DNA of 64,000 bases from an uncultured Prevotella sp. (GTDB taxonomy: Bacteria > Bacteroidota > Bacteroidia > Bacteroidales > Bacteroidaceae): positions 178,535 to 242,534 of the forward strand of contig CAKQSF010000001.1 of the NCBI GenBank assembly GCA_934272845.1, in the 5' to 3' direction. Of this stretch, positions 34,859-44,515 are shown piece by piece (positions within the stretch are counted from its first letter, which is position 1; each line of letters starts with the position of its first letter). Made by a program: the position numbers and the translations under genes. Under the pieces are notes generated by a model. It was not told the DNA's origin. It made no database searches and was given only the letters and a program-made list of their open reading frames with translations.

Positions 34859-35206
34859 ATGGCTCTCAACACTGAAAAGAATCTTAAGACTTACTACACC
34901 ATAAAGGAAGTAGCAAAGATGTTCTCGCTTACCGAGTCCACCTTGCGCTACTGGGAGACGGAGTTCCCATACCTTAAACCACGCACCACTGCTAATAACG
35001 TGCGACAATATACGGATAAAGATATTGAGGAACTGCGATATATTCATAACCTTGTTAAGGTAAGAGGATTTAAACTGGCTGCTGCAAGAAAGATTATTAG
35101 TTCAAACCGTGACGGAGTTGACAAGAGTACAAAGATTCTGGAACAACTCATTGACGTAAGAAACCAGTTACAGGAAATGAAAGAAGCGTTAGACAAAATT
35201 GTGTAA
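34859..35206 (+). CDS. MerR-family transcriptional regulator
   Basis: From the ATG at 34859 (the first after the promoter; the upstream ORF extension runs through terminator and promoter) the protein has 115 residues. It has an N-terminal winged-helix MerR domain (YYTIKEVAKMFSLTESTLRYWETEFPYLKPRTT) and a short dimerisation coiled coil (STKILEQLIDVRNQLQEMKEALD), with no effector-binding domain or Cys. It is the single-domain Bacteroidetes type with unknown ligand. The HIT gene follows 90 bp downstream. Confidence 0.9.
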   Translation: MALNTEKNLKTYYTIKEVAKMFSLTESTLRYWETEFPYLKPRTTANNVRQYTDKDIEELRYIHNLVKVRGFKLAAARKIISSNRDGVDKSTKILEQLIDVRNQLQEMKEALDKIV

Positions 35207-35295
35207 CGCTGCTTTCTCGTGTCGCCAGAAGTAATTTTAAAGGGTGGTTTTATAAATTACCACGCTAAATATACATATAACCAAAAACTAACACT

Positions 35296-35721
35296 ATGTA
35301 CAGCGATCCAAAAGATTGTCTCTATTGCACAAACAATGAGACTCTGCACAACCTTATGATTGAGATTACACACCTGCGTGTATCTCGTGTTTTCCTTTTT
35401 AAGGAACAAACTTACCATGGCCGTTGCCTCGTGGCATACGATGGCCACGTTAACGACCTCAACGAACTGAACGACCAGCAACGTAATGACTTCATGGCTG
35501 ACGTGGCACAGACAACACGTGCCATGCAGAAGGCTTTTAATCCTGAGAAGATTAACTACGGTGCATATTCTGATACACTCTCACATCTTCACTTCCACCT
35601 TGCTCCTAAGTACAAAGGCGGTCCTGACTACCCTGGAGTTTTCCGCATGAACCCAGGAGAGGTGTATCTCTCTGACGAGGAATACAAGGAGATGATAGAT
35701 AAAATTAAGGCTAATCTCTAA
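35296..35721 (+). CDS. HIT-family nucleotide hydrolase/transferase
   Basis: The 141-residue protein carries the histidine triad H97-L-H99-F-H101 in SHLHFHLAPK, with the usual upstream NYGAYSD segment. HIT proteins hydrolyse nucleoside phosphoramidates or dinucleotides; the natural substrate is not inferable. The CxxC at residues 8-11 (CLYC) may bind zinc. The next lipoprotein gene starts 8 bp after the stop, so both are one transcript. Confidence 0.92.
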   Translation: MYSDPKDCLYCTNNETLHNLMIEITHLRVSRVFLFKEQTYHGRCLVAYDGHVNDLNELNDQQRNDFMADVAQTTRAMQKAFNPEKINYGAYSDTLSHLHFHLAPKYKGGPDYPGVFRMNPGEVYLSDEEYKEMIDKIKANL

Positions 35722-35728
35722 TTGTACC

Positions 35729-36421
35729 TTGACACATTACAGAAACAAAATATCCGTATTACTCTTTGGCACGCTGCTTACTATGGCAGCGTGCCAAAAG
35801 ATTGATGCCGACGATATAGCACAGGCGGAGGGCGATAACAAGTCTTCAACAACAGACAATAAACCTACCGATAGCAAGAACGATGGGAATGCCGATACTG
35901 ATGAAGACAGCCCAGCAAAGCCACCACTACAGGAACGACCCGACGGCACATTGTTCTTACAGTCTGATAATCACGTGGTGCTTTATAAAGCAGGTGAGGA
36001 CGAGAACCAAGTAACCTACGTTTCTCTGTATGAATGGAATGACGTTACGTCTGCTGCAAATGAAAGCAGCGCAACCATGGCAACGGATATTGCAGCACGA
36101 TACAGAGAAGGTAATGTCAGCGGATGGCGTATTCCAACTCGTAATGAAGCACGATACATATGTAACATGTACCACCGCGCATACGAAGGAAAAACAGAAT
36201 ATGTCGATGATTTACAGACACTGAACGATAAAATCACCGCAGCAGGAGGACAAGTACTCACAGCATGGGAAAGGAAACAATCAATGCCAGCCTACAGATA
36301 CCTGTGCGAAGAAGGCTTATATTCATATTCATTGAAGAAAGGTTCTAACATCACAAAGTGCGGAACCAAAACAATGTATAACTTACGACTTATAAAAGAC
36401 ACCATAATCACGAAACAATAA
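35729..36421 (+). CDS. Lipoprotein with Fibrobacter-paralog-like domain
   Basis: The only start compatible with a complete signal is TTG at 35729, giving MTHYRNKISVLLFGTLLTMAACQK with lipobox Cys22. A long low-complexity Asp/Lys/Thr linker (residues 25-70) follows, then a small domain with SGWRIPTRNEARYICNMYH, which resembles the 'W-R-I/L-P-T' motif of surface FISUMP-type domains. Function unknown; probably surface or periplasmic. It starts 8 bp after the HIT gene and ends 4 bp before manA. Confidence 0.75.
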   Translation: MTHYRNKISVLLFGTLLTMAACQKIDADDIAQAEGDNKSSTTDNKPTDSKNDGNADTDEDSPAKPPLQERPDGTLFLQSDNHVVLYKAGEDENQVTYVSLYEWNDVTSAANESSATMATDIAARYREGNVSGWRIPTRNEARYICNMYHRAYEGKTEYVDDLQTLNDKITAAGGQVLTAWERKQSMPAYRYLCEEGLYSYSLKKGSNITKCGTKTMYNLRLIKDTIITKQ

Positions 36422-36424
36422 AGT

Positions 36425-37495
36425 ATGCAACTCTATCCTTTACTTTTCCAACCAAACCTTCACACCGTTGTATGGGGAGGCAACAGACTCATTCCCTACA
36501 AAGGTATAACTGACAGTATGCTGCCTGATGGCACAACTGCTGAGTCACCAATAGGCGAGAGTTGGGAGGTTTCTGCGGTAGAGTCAAGCCCTTGTACCAT
36601 TGCCAACGGTCCACTAAAGGGACGCGACCTTATCAGTGTTGTGGAGGAATATGGACCTGCATTATTAGGTAACGCTGTCTATAAACAATATGGAGGCAAA
36701 TTCCCACTACTCGTAAAGTTCATTGAAGCCAAGAAAGATCTTAGCATACAGGTGCATCCTAACGACGAACTTGCCATGCAACGCCACGGTAAATTCGGAA
36801 AGACTGAGATGTGGTACATCATTGATGCAGAGCCTGGCGCAAGCCTTTACGCTGGTTTTAAAGAACAGATAACACCTTATGAGTACAAGAAACGCGTGGA
36901 AGACGGAACAATATGTGACGTATTAGCACGACATGAGGTACACGCTGGTGATGTCTTCTATATTCCTGCTGGGCGCATACATGCCATCTGTGGCGGCATA
37001 ATGTTAGCAGAAGTGCAACAGTCAAGCGATATTACTTATCGCATCTTTGACTATAACCGCCTGGGACTGGACGGAAAACCAAGACAATTACATACAGAAC
37101 TGGCGGCTGAAGCAATAGACTATCACGTAGAAAAAGACTACCGCACACACTATGGTAATACCACTGAGCGTGCAGCGCAGGTCATTGACACGCCTTTCTT
37201 TGACGTAAGAGTGATGGACATCAAGGAGCCTTTCCACCGCAACCTGTTGAAATATGACTCCTTCGTTATCTCTATGTGCATAAAAGGTAACTGTCGTATC
37301 TCTCTACGTAACAATGAAGGGAAGCAGCATACGATAGACATGCCACAGGGAAACTCATGCCTTATTCCTGCATCTGTGGCTGATTATGACATCATACCGC
37401 TGTCACAAGACACAAGAATATTGGAAACACATATTGATAAACAAGACCGCTCTCCGCTGTCACAAATAACTCGTTTCTTACATATTGCGAAATAA
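36425..37495 (+). CDS. manA: Mannose-6-phosphate isomerase, class I
   Basis: Interconverts fructose 6-phosphate and mannose 6-phosphate, feeding GDP-mannose and capsule sugars. The 356-residue cupin has the zinc motif QVHPND (about residues 115-120) with YIIDAEPGASLYAGF and the C-terminal cupin strand FYIPAGRIHAICGG. It is 4 bp after the lipoprotein gene and 45 bp before the MFS gene. Confidence 0.95.
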   Translation: MQLYPLLFQPNLHTVVWGGNRLIPYKGITDSMLPDGTTAESPIGESWEVSAVESSPCTIANGPLKGRDLISVVEEYGPALLGNAVYKQYGGKFPLLVKFIEAKKDLSIQVHPNDELAMQRHGKFGKTEMWYIIDAEPGASLYAGFKEQITPYEYKKRVEDGTICDVLARHEVHAGDVFYIPAGRIHAICGGIMLAEVQQSSDITYRIFDYNRLGLDGKPRQLHTELAAEAIDYHVEKDYRTHYGNTTERAAQVIDTPFFDVRVMDIKEPFHRNLLKYDSFVISMCIKGNCRISLRNNEGKQHTIDMPQGNSCLIPASVADYDIIPLSQDTRILETHIDKQDRSPLSQITRFLHIAK

Positions 37496-37539
37496 AAGCA
37501 GGTTTACCTATACAACCTACGAATCTCAACACATAAACA

Positions 37540-38712
37540 ATGATTCTTAAGGATAATGCTGGCATACCAAGGAGTGTGCTTCTCATGATGGCAACAATGG
37601 CTGGATTTACTGTTGCTAACTGTTATTATAACCAGCCTCTACTCGAACTGATTAGTACGGAACTCAACATCAGCCACGCGCAAGCAAACCTTATTACTGT
37701 TGTAACGCAGATTGGTTACGCTTTGGGACTATTATTCATTATCCCCATGGGCGATTTGTTCTCACGCAGACGCATTATCATTATCAATATGCTTACCGCG
37801 GCCGTAATGGCTTTGGCTATATCATGCGCACAAAGCGTTTGGATTATTTGGTTCGCATCACTCGCAATAGGTGCTAGTTCTGTCATACCACAACTGTTTA
37901 TACCCATGGCTGGACAGTTCTCTGAACCAAAGAACAAAAGCCGTAATATGGGTATAGTGCTCTCGGGACTACTTACTGGTATATTGGCGTCACGCGTTGT
38001 CAGCGGCATCATCGGAGAATGGTTCGGGTGGCGTACCATGTTTGTCATTGCAGCTGTCCTTATGGTCACATGCTTAATGATTACATTACGCATGATTCCC
38101 GACATGAAACGCAATTTCTCGGGCTCATATATAGGACTGATGCACTCCGTTTGGAACATCTTTATTACATATCCACAGATACGCATCAATGCCTTACGTG
38201 CTGCCTTTGGCTTTGGATCTATGCTTGCTATATGGTCATGTATGGCGTTTCACCTCGCACAACCACCTTTCTTTGATGGTAGTGACATGGTTGGTATGCT
38301 CGGCCTCTGTGGCATTGCTGGAGCGCTGCTGGCAGGAGGAATGGGGAAACTCGTCCCAGAATTGGGCATAAGACGCATCAGCATATCAGGAGCACTCATG
38401 CAAATTGTAGCATGGGAAATGGCATGGATATTTAGTGAAGGATATGCTGGATTAATAGTTGCAATTATTCTTGTAGACATAGGATTACAATGTCAGCAAC
38501 TCAGTAACCAGAGTGGCTGCATTCAAGCGGTGCCTGAGGCTGCTAACCGTGCTAATACCATATTCATGACTACATACTTTATTGGTGGTTCTCTCGGCAC
38601 TTTCTGCGCTGGCATAGCATGGGAATATTGTGGCTGGACTGGTGTTTGCATCATAGGGGCATTGTTTGCCGCTGTCTCACTGTGTATATCACTGTTTTCT
38701 TCGCATGAATAA
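37540..38712 (+). CDS. MFS transporter, probable drug/metabolite efflux
   Basis: The 390-residue protein has 12 predicted helices, loop 2-3 motif GDLFSRRRIIIINM and the long motif GLLTGILASRVVSGIIGEWFGWRTMFV, which match the DHA-type exporter YgaY/YnfM. Substrate unknown. The stop codon (38710-38712) lies within the first unit of a 22-bp tandem repeat, and a strong terminator follows at 38983-39030. Confidence 0.88.
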   Translation: MILKDNAGIPRSVLLMMATMAGFTVANCYYNQPLLELISTELNISHAQANLITVVTQIGYALGLLFIIPMGDLFSRRRIIIINMLTAAVMALAISCAQSVWIIWFASLAIGASSVIPQLFIPMAGQFSEPKNKSRNMGIVLSGLLTGILASRVVSGIIGEWFGWRTMFVIAAVLMVTCLMITLRMIPDMKRNFSGSYIGLMHSVWNIFITYPQIRINALRAAFGFGSMLAIWSCMAFHLAQPPFFDGSDMVGMLGLCGIAGALLAGGMGKLVPELGIRRISISGALMQIVAWEMAWIFSEGYAGLIVAIILVDIGLQCQQLSNQSGCIQAVPEAANRANTIFMTTYFIGGSLGTFCAGIAWEYCGWTGVCIIGALFAAVSLCISLFSSHE

Positions 38713-38951
38713 TTATAAAAGGGCCTAACAATAATTATAAAAGAGTCTAACAATAATTATAAAAGGGCCTAACAATAATTATAAAAGAGCCTAACAATAA
38801 TTATAAAAGGGGCTAACAATAATTATAAAAGGGTCTAACAATAATTATAAAAGGGTCTAACAATAATTATAAAAGGGCCTAACAATAATTATAAAAGGGG
38901 CCTAACAATAATTATAAAAGGGTCTAACAATAATTATAAAAGGGGCCTACA
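38708..38951. repeat. 22-bp tandem repeat, 11 copies, starting at a stop codon
   Basis: Eleven back-to-back units AATAATTATAAAAGGGCCTA+AC (22 bp, one 23 bp) run from the MFS stop codon. All share ATAATTATAAAAG and CTAAC; nearly all variation is in the GGGCC core (GGGCC, GAGTC, GAGCC, GGGGC, GGGTC). The motif TATAAAAGGGGCTAAC resembles the minus strand of the 26125 array (TGTAAAAGGGGCTTGATTAC). A degenerate twelfth unit (TGTAAAAGGTTGTAAC) follows. Confidence 0.97.
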
Positions 38952-38982
38952 ATAGATGTAAAAGGTTGTAACATTACATACA

Positions 38983-39030
38983 AAAACGGAAGAAGACTTT
39001 ACCATAACATGGCTGTCTTCTTCCGTTTTT
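38983..39030. terminator. Bidirectional terminator between the MFS gene and rhaD
   Basis: AAAACGGAAGAAGAC...GTCTTCTTCCGTTTT, a 15-bp stem with A and T tracts on either side, between convergent genes. Confidence 0.92.
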
Positions 39031-39102
39031 TATATATAATAAAGCAACATAGTCGTTGCTACTCTTGCCTTTCTTATATCTATCTACACGTTGTCAGTAC
39101 AA

Positions 39103-39927
39103 TTAACATGGACGGGTCTTAGGCAGGTTGAATACATCCTGTACTTCCTTCATGGCCTCTGGAGTCATTCCATCAGGCTCACTGCCCATGTTCTTTGCAC
39201 ACATGTATATGTTAGCCGCCTTGCAAAGCACGTCTGTTTGGTCGAAAGCGTCCATAATATCCTGACCTACGGCTACGGTACCGTGCTTCTCCCATAATAC
39301 TACATCATGCTTCTTTATCTGCTCTAAGGTATCCTTTGCAAGTTCTACTGATGATGGTAGACCGTAAGGTACGATACCAATGCCAAGTGGTGCAAAAGCA
39401 AGTGTCTCTGGAATCATTGACCACAATACACGTGTCATCTCGTCACCACGCAGGAAACGCTCTATGTGTGACATAGCAACGAGTTCGATTGGGTGTGTAT
39501 GTAATGTTGCTTTGTAGCATGAACCTGTCTCAAGCAGATAGTTCTGAAGTGCTAGGTGTGTAGGGAGTTCTGACGTCGGCATTACCGGTTCATCTGCGAT
39601 TATTTCGTAACTTGCGCAATCGTCACAGATGCGAACGATAGAACCATTCTGCATAGGCCAGCGAGCAAGGTCACGCATACGCTTGCCTGTGCCTTTGCAA
39701 TAGAAGTATTTGCCCTTCAAGTGCGGCAGTGTCATGCCTATCTGCTTTACTGGTGCGATGGCAGGGAGAGCCTTACACTCATCGTCCATAAACTCAGTAA
39801 CGTTTACTGTGATATTACCACCGTTACGCTCTGCCCAACCTTTCTGCCAAAGGTAACCTGTAACTTCCGCAATCTGATTTACTACCGCCTCTAATCCAGG
39901 ACGGCCTTCCAATATACTTTTTGCCAT
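39103..39927 (-). CDS. rhaD: Rhamnulose-1-phosphate aldolase
   Basis: Zn-dependent class II aldolase splitting L-rhamnulose 1-phosphate into DHAP and L-lactaldehyde. The 274-residue length equals E. coli RhaD. The zinc site is seen in TLHTHPIELVAMSH and a late His in VLWEKHGTVAVGQD; the N-terminus has NGGNITVN. It is last in the minus-strand operon rhaB, isomerase-like, permease, rhaD, after a 166-bp gap with no visible feature. Confidence 0.94.
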   Translation of the reverse strand: MAKSILEGRPGLEAVVNQIAEVTGYLWQKGWAERNGGNITVNVTEFMDDECKALPAIAPVKQIGMTLPHLKGKYFYCKGTGKRMRDLARWPMQNGSIVRICDDCASYEIIADEPVMPTSELPTHLALQNYLLETGSCYKATLHTHPIELVAMSHIERFLRGDEMTRVLWSMIPETLAFAPLGIGIVPYGLPSSVELAKDTLEQIKKHDVVLWEKHGTVAVGQDIMDAFDQTDVLCKAANIYMCAKNMGSEPDGMTPEAMKEVQDVFNLPKTRPC

Positions 39928-40093
39928 TATTGTGTTGTTTTTGAATATTTTTATATTTTAATTATTTAAGTATGGGCGATTCTATAAATTACCTTTGTTA
40001 TAAATAAACGAAACGTTACCATAAGTAAGTTTTACATAACAGTGATAATCTTAGAACCACCCACAAATATTACGCGTATAGCGACTATGGATT

Positions 40094-41434
40094 TTAATAG
40101 TTGTCGCCGTAGCGCTCTTTTGTAATCTGATCGAGACTCTTGCCACGTGTACTTGGCATTCCCACCAAACCAACAATTAGAGAAACCAACAGGAGACCTA
40201 TCATGCAATATGCAGCGACTGTGAAGCCTTCACCATTGTCGCCATATATATACGTAAATACAAGTCCCCATACGGCAGACAGGCCACGTACTATGAAGAA
40301 CATAAGACCCTGGGCACCTGCACGGAATTTGGCAGGGAACAGTTCTGACCCCCACAGTGCATAGAATATCTGCACGGAACAGCCGTTATTTACGCCCCAC
40401 AGTATAGTGAATGCCCACAGAACCCACGCGCCTGCTGCGCCGCTTGTAATAACAAGCCATGCGCTGACTGCCGCTACAAGACCTATAATATAAAACATGC
40501 GATGTGGCAGTTTGTCGATAAAGAATGACACAATGAATGTAGTGCCAACGACAAATGCCCAACTTACGCATGAGAGCATATTTGCGTCTTCGTTACTTAG
40601 GCCTCCAGAAACCTCATAGACGTGAGGCATAAAGAAACCCATAACGCTGGCAACAAGGTTCCAAGTAAGGTATATGGCAGCAAGAAAAGCAACTGTTTTC
40701 ACTGCTATCTTGTTTGAGAACAATACCTTAAAGGCCTGGATAAGGCCTGTATCCTCTCCCCTGGCCTTCGCTTCAGCCTTACTTGCTTCAAACTCTGCAC
40801 TCTCTTCAAGTTGACGTTGCAGGTTCCACGCTATAAAGGCGACAATGAACAGGGTGAAGAATACAACACGTGAACTGAAAACTTCTACAGCAGATATTAT
40901 TGACATATCCGCTCCGAACATATTTGCCGCCCCTTCAACAATGCTGTACAGCATTCCACCTGGAGCCAATAGCATACCAAAGAGGAGAATGAACATCGGT
41001 CCTACACCCCACGACATTTGGGAGATACAGATGTTACGACCACGATTGTTTATCTCTGAACTCTCGGATATGTACGTCCATGACGCTGGTACACCAATTC
41101 CCACAGAGATACCCGTGATAAGGAAACCGGCGAGAAGCATAGGGAAGTTGAAAGAGAACATCACGAGAAGCACTCCAAGCATATAGACAAGCAGGTTGTA
41201 CGTAAAGATGAACTTACGACCGAACTTATCGGCAAGGAAACCGCCTATGATTGCACCAATAGCAGCACCAAGACAGTTGGCACTAATAAAGTTAAGCCAA
41301 CCGAGGTGAACCTCGGAAAGACCAAGATAGTTCTGCCATAGCGTTAGGCCACTTGCACCCGCAACTATTGCTCCTGCATCAAGATAATTGTTTAGAGATA
41401 CCGCTATGGTACTCTTTAATGATGACTTTGCCAT
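40094..41434 (-). CDS. MFS sugar transporter, probable L-rhamnose permease
   Basis: The 446-residue protein has 12 predicted helices, a sugar-porter-like GGFLADKFGRKFIF loop and a central cytosolic loop rich in Glu/Ala (EFEASKAEAKARGED). It is not a RhaT (DMT) or FucP homologue by motif, but its position, start codon directly abutting the isomerase stop, makes L-rhamnose the likely substrate (inference). The C-terminal PSTRGKSLDQIT is a sugar-porter-type ending. Confidence 0.8.
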   Translation of the reverse strand: MAKSSLKSTIAVSLNNYLDAGAIVAGASGLTLWQNYLGLSEVHLGWLNFISANCLGAAIGAIIGGFLADKFGRKFIFTYNLLVYMLGVLLVMFSFNFPMLLAGFLITGISVGIGVPASWTYISESSEINNRGRNICISQMSWGVGPMFILLFGMLLAPGGMLYSIVEGAANMFGADMSIISAVEVFSSRVVFFTLFIVAFIAWNLQRQLEESAEFEASKAEAKARGEDTGLIQAFKVLFSNKIAVKTVAFLAAIYLTWNLVASVMGFFMPHVYEVSGGLSNEDANMLSCVSWAFVVGTTFIVSFFIDKLPHRMFYIIGLVAAVSAWLVITSGAAGAWVLWAFTILWGVNNGCSVQIFYALWGSELFPAKFRAGAQGLMFFIVRGLSAVWGLVFTYIYGDNGEGFTVAAYCMIGLLLVSLIVGLVGMPSTRGKSLDQITKERYGDNY

Positions 41435-42865
41435 TTATCTACAAACGATGTCTACTTCTATGTTAAAGATTTTTGCTACCTTAAGAATGGTATCTATGTG
41501 ACGACCTACAGCCGCTGCCATGTGGTGTGTTGGACCTGCCTCTGACCAACGATTACAGAACTCACGTGCTCCGATAGAGAAGCGAGTACGCATATTGGTG
41601 TCACCAAACATGAAGATAGGACCTTCCTCGTTTACTCCCTCTGCAACAACAAACTTGAATACACCATTCTTATCCTGAGTAATACCAAGATATGTTACAT
41701 CGCCTGTTGGTGGATAGAACTGTGTGAGGTAACCACCACCGCTCTTGCCATGGAATACAGGAACAATCTTCATCGTTGGCTTGTGAGCCTGTGAGATGTC
41801 ATAATCACCAGAACCTGAGTGACCAATGATGCAGATGTCTTCGTTAAAATCAATAGAGTACATCTCTGACAGAGTGCCTGTACCAGAAATAGTCTTAAGA
41901 ATTGACATTGCCATCGCAACCTTGATGTCACCCTCCACCGCACATGCTGTGTGTTGCTTAATAAGCATAGAGAACGCTGGGATAAGCATAGAATCAAGTT
42001 TACCAGCCACGCCCTGAGCAAAACCATCATAATGTGATGCGATGAGGCCAAGGTGCTCGTCTTTTACCCATTGTTCAAAGGCCACAACATACTTTGCCAT
42101 GTCCCATACTTTCTCTATAGAGTTACCTCCCTCTATATCGAAAGTATTAAGAATATCCTCAGCCTTTGCCTTTATTGCTGCTTCATCATTGATGTTATCT
42201 GCGATAGCCCACATCTTCTCCCAGTCGAATTGTTTGGTGTAAAGCCACATACGATGGTAGAGATTTGTCTCATCAATGTATAGGTCCATCATGCCTGGGT
42301 AAGGACGACCTATCTGTGCAATATTAGTATCGCGGAAACGACGACGTACCTGTGCAGCACGACACCAATCTTCTATCTCTGCCTGTACCACAGGGTCACC
42401 GCCTTCTACCACACCAGTGATAACGGCATGACGCTTACCCGCACGCTCAAGGTCGGCAACCATTTCACCTACAGCACCACATGCGTAAAGTTCACCAAGC
42501 CATGTAGGAATATCAGTATTGGCATAATCTGGTGCCTTTTTCTTCTGTACGTTAACAAGTACAACAGGTACATCGAGGTCACGTACTGCAGGAAGCATAT
42601 TATACGATGTAGCGTATGTGAGGAGTTGCAGAATTACGAGGTCAACGTCTGCTGCACGGAACTTATCTCCAGCAGCCTGTGACAACTCTTTTGTCGTAAC
42701 AAGTCCGCCATCAATAATCTCTACTGTGTCAGGCAGTGTTTTTTTGAATGCTTCATACTGAGCCTCAAACTCAGGAACAAGTTGTGGAAATTGTGGGAGA
42801 TAAGCACCAAGTGCTATTGAGAATACGCCCACACGTGCTTTGGTTTCTACTAATGGTTTACTCAT
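41435..42865 (-). CDS. L-fucose/L-arabinose isomerase-like protein, candidate L-rhamnose isomerase
   Basis: The 476-residue protein belongs to the arabinose/fucose isomerase superfamily: an N-terminal Rossmann-like half (VDLVILQLLTYATSYNMLPAVRDLDVPVVLVNVQ) and a C-terminal half with IIGHSGSGDYDIS, HGKSGGGY and GPTHHMAAAVGRHI. It shows none of the hallmarks of canonical RhaA that I know. Yet it sits between rhaB and the permease, exactly where the isomerase step is needed, and no other isomerase is present. It is probably a non-orthologous L-rhamnose isomerase. It abuts the permease start with no gap. Confidence 0.8.
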   Translation of the reverse strand: MSKPLVETKARVGVFSIALGAYLPQFPQLVPEFEAQYEAFKKTLPDTVEIIDGGLVTTKELSQAAGDKFRAADVDLVILQLLTYATSYNMLPAVRDLDVPVVLVNVQKKKAPDYANTDIPTWLGELYACGAVGEMVADLERAGKRHAVITGVVEGGDPVVQAEIEDWCRAAQVRRRFRDTNIAQIGRPYPGMMDLYIDETNLYHRMWLYTKQFDWEKMWAIADNINDEAAIKAKAEDILNTFDIEGGNSIEKVWDMAKYVVAFEQWVKDEHLGLIASHYDGFAQGVAGKLDSMLIPAFSMLIKQHTACAVEGDIKVAMAMSILKTISGTGTLSEMYSIDFNEDICIIGHSGSGDYDISQAHKPTMKIVPVFHGKSGGGYLTQFYPPTGDVTYLGITQDKNGVFKFVVAEGVNEEGPIFMFGDTNMRTRFSIGAREFCNRWSEAGPTHHMAAAVGRHIDTILKVAKIFNIEVDIVCR

Positions 42866-42985
42866 AGTTATTATTTAGTTAATTTGGTTGTTATACTTTT
42901 TAATTGTTTGGTTGTTTGTTTATTGAATGGCTGCTTACGTTTAATGAAACGACATCTTTTTCTTGCTTAATGATGGTTCAACGGT

Positions 42986-44458
42986 TTATTTATTACCCGT
43001 TATTTCCAAGAACTTCTTGTATGCATTATCCCATGCTTCCTTGTCCTGAGGAGTGAATTTCTTTAACTCAAGACTATTGGCTATAACTCTACGCATATCC
43101 CAAAGATCTTTTACTTCGCCTGCCGCCTTGGCCTGAACCATGATATTTCCTAACGCAGTACCTTCCTGCGGACCAGCGAGTACCTCTACACCGAGAGCGT
43201 TAGAAGTAAACTGATTAAGATAGTTGTTAAGCGAGCCACCACCTATAATGTGGAGAACATCAATAGGGAATGACGCCATTTCCGTAAGATAGCCAAACAC
43301 CTGACGATAACGCAGAGCGAGACTATCAAATATACAACGGCAAGTCTCAGCATAACCTTGTGGCACGTGCTGCCCAGTCTGCTCACAATAATTCTTTATT
43401 GCTTCTACCATGGAGACAGGATTAGCAAACATTGGATCATCAGGGTTAATGATACTTTGGAAGGCAGGTTGCTTCATTGCTTCAGCCTGTAGTTCTGGGT
43501 GCGATTTAGGAGCATCGGTCCACTCCTTTCGGCAACGCTCATATATCCACATACCACAAATATTCTTCAAGAATCGTGTAGTACCTTCTATTCCGCCTTC
43601 GTTCGTAAAGTTGCGTTCGTATGATACATTATTTATTATAGCATCCTTAGTTTCTATACCCATCAACGACCAAGTTCCGCTTGAAAGGTAAGCAAACTTT
43701 TCGTTCTTGGCTGGTACCGCAGCAACAGCAGAGCCAGTATCATGACCGGCAACAGCAACAACAGGAATAGCGCCGAGTCCTGTTTCCTTTTGGACTGCAT
43801 CTGTAAGCGCCCCAATAAGGTCTCCTGGGTTCACCATTCTACCAAACTTTGACTGCGTAAGTCCAAGAGAAGCCAGCAGGCGTGGGTCAAGTTGCTTTGT
43901 ACGTGGATCAAGAAGTTGTGCTGTTGACGCTATGGTATATTCACACACCATATTGCCAGTGAGCATATAACTTAGGGCATCTGGTATGAAGAGTATCTTC
44001 TGAGCATGCTCAAGGGCTGAGTTACCAGCACGTTTCATGGCATACAATTGGAATATAGAGTTAAAGTTCATAAACTGTATGCCTGTAGTGTTATAAACTT
44101 TCTCCCTTGACATTACATTTTCAAGGTAATCCTCCATTGCATCAAAAGTATGAGGATCGCGGTATGCTATTGGCTGACTAACACTACCGTCTTCCGCTAC
44201 GCATACAAAATCTACACCCCAAGTATCGATACCAATACTGGTAATATTAAGATTTCTTCTTTTAACTTCCTTCAGACCCTTTATTATTTCGAAATAAAGG
44301 GCATAGATATCCCAATAGAAATGCCCATTAATCTCAATAAGATTATTAGGAAAACGAGTCAGTTCTTCCAGTTCTACTTTGTCGTTGTTTATGCCTCCTA
44401 TAATAGTACGTCCACTTGTGGCGCCGAGATCAACGGCAAAGAAATAATTATTCTCCAT
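42986..44458 (-). CDS. rhaB: Rhamnulokinase
   Basis: FGGY-family kinase that phosphorylates L-rhamnulose at C1. The 490-residue protein starts NYFFAVDLGATSGRTIIGGI (phosphate-binding loop), with SIGIDTWGVDFVCVAEDG, VAGHDTGSAVAAVPA, YLSSGTWSLMGIE and HIIGGGSLNNYLNQFTSNALG, all typical of RhaB. It is first in the four-gene rhamnose operon; a -7 TACCTTTG lies at 44516-44523. No AraC-type RhaR/RhaS is adjacent. Confidence 0.95.
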   Translation of the reverse strand: MENNYFFAVDLGATSGRTIIGGINNDKVELEELTRFPNNLIEINGHFYWDIYALYFEIIKGLKEVKRRNLNITSIGIDTWGVDFVCVAEDGSVSQPIAYRDPHTFDAMEDYLENVMSREKVYNTTGIQFMNFNSIFQLYAMKRAGNSALEHAQKILFIPDALSYMLTGNMVCEYTIASTAQLLDPRTKQLDPRLLASLGLTQSKFGRMVNPGDLIGALTDAVQKETGLGAIPVVAVAGHDTGSAVAAVPAKNEKFAYLSSGTWSLMGIETKDAIINNVSYERNFTNEGGIEGTTRFLKNICGMWIYERCRKEWTDAPKSHPELQAEAMKQPAFQSIINPDDPMFANPVSMVEAIKNYCEQTGQHVPQGYAETCRCIFDSLALRYRQVFGYLTEMASFPIDVLHIIGGGSLNNYLNQFTSNALGVEVLAGPQEGTALGNIMVQAKAAGEVKDLWDMRRVIANSLELKKFTPQDKEAWDNAYKKFLEITGNK

Positions 44459-44515
44459 AGTAGTTTGTTTGTTTGATAGCAGTTAGTATATGGTGGATGC
44501 TGGTTAATCCATAGG

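Noticed and set aside
35296..35721. Frameshift joining the HIT gene to the following lipoprotein
   Set aside because: Both proteins are complete; the lipoprotein has its own TTG start and signal peptide.
38708..38951. Possible CRISPR array
   Set aside because: Units are contiguous 22-bp copies without unique spacers, and no cas genes are present.
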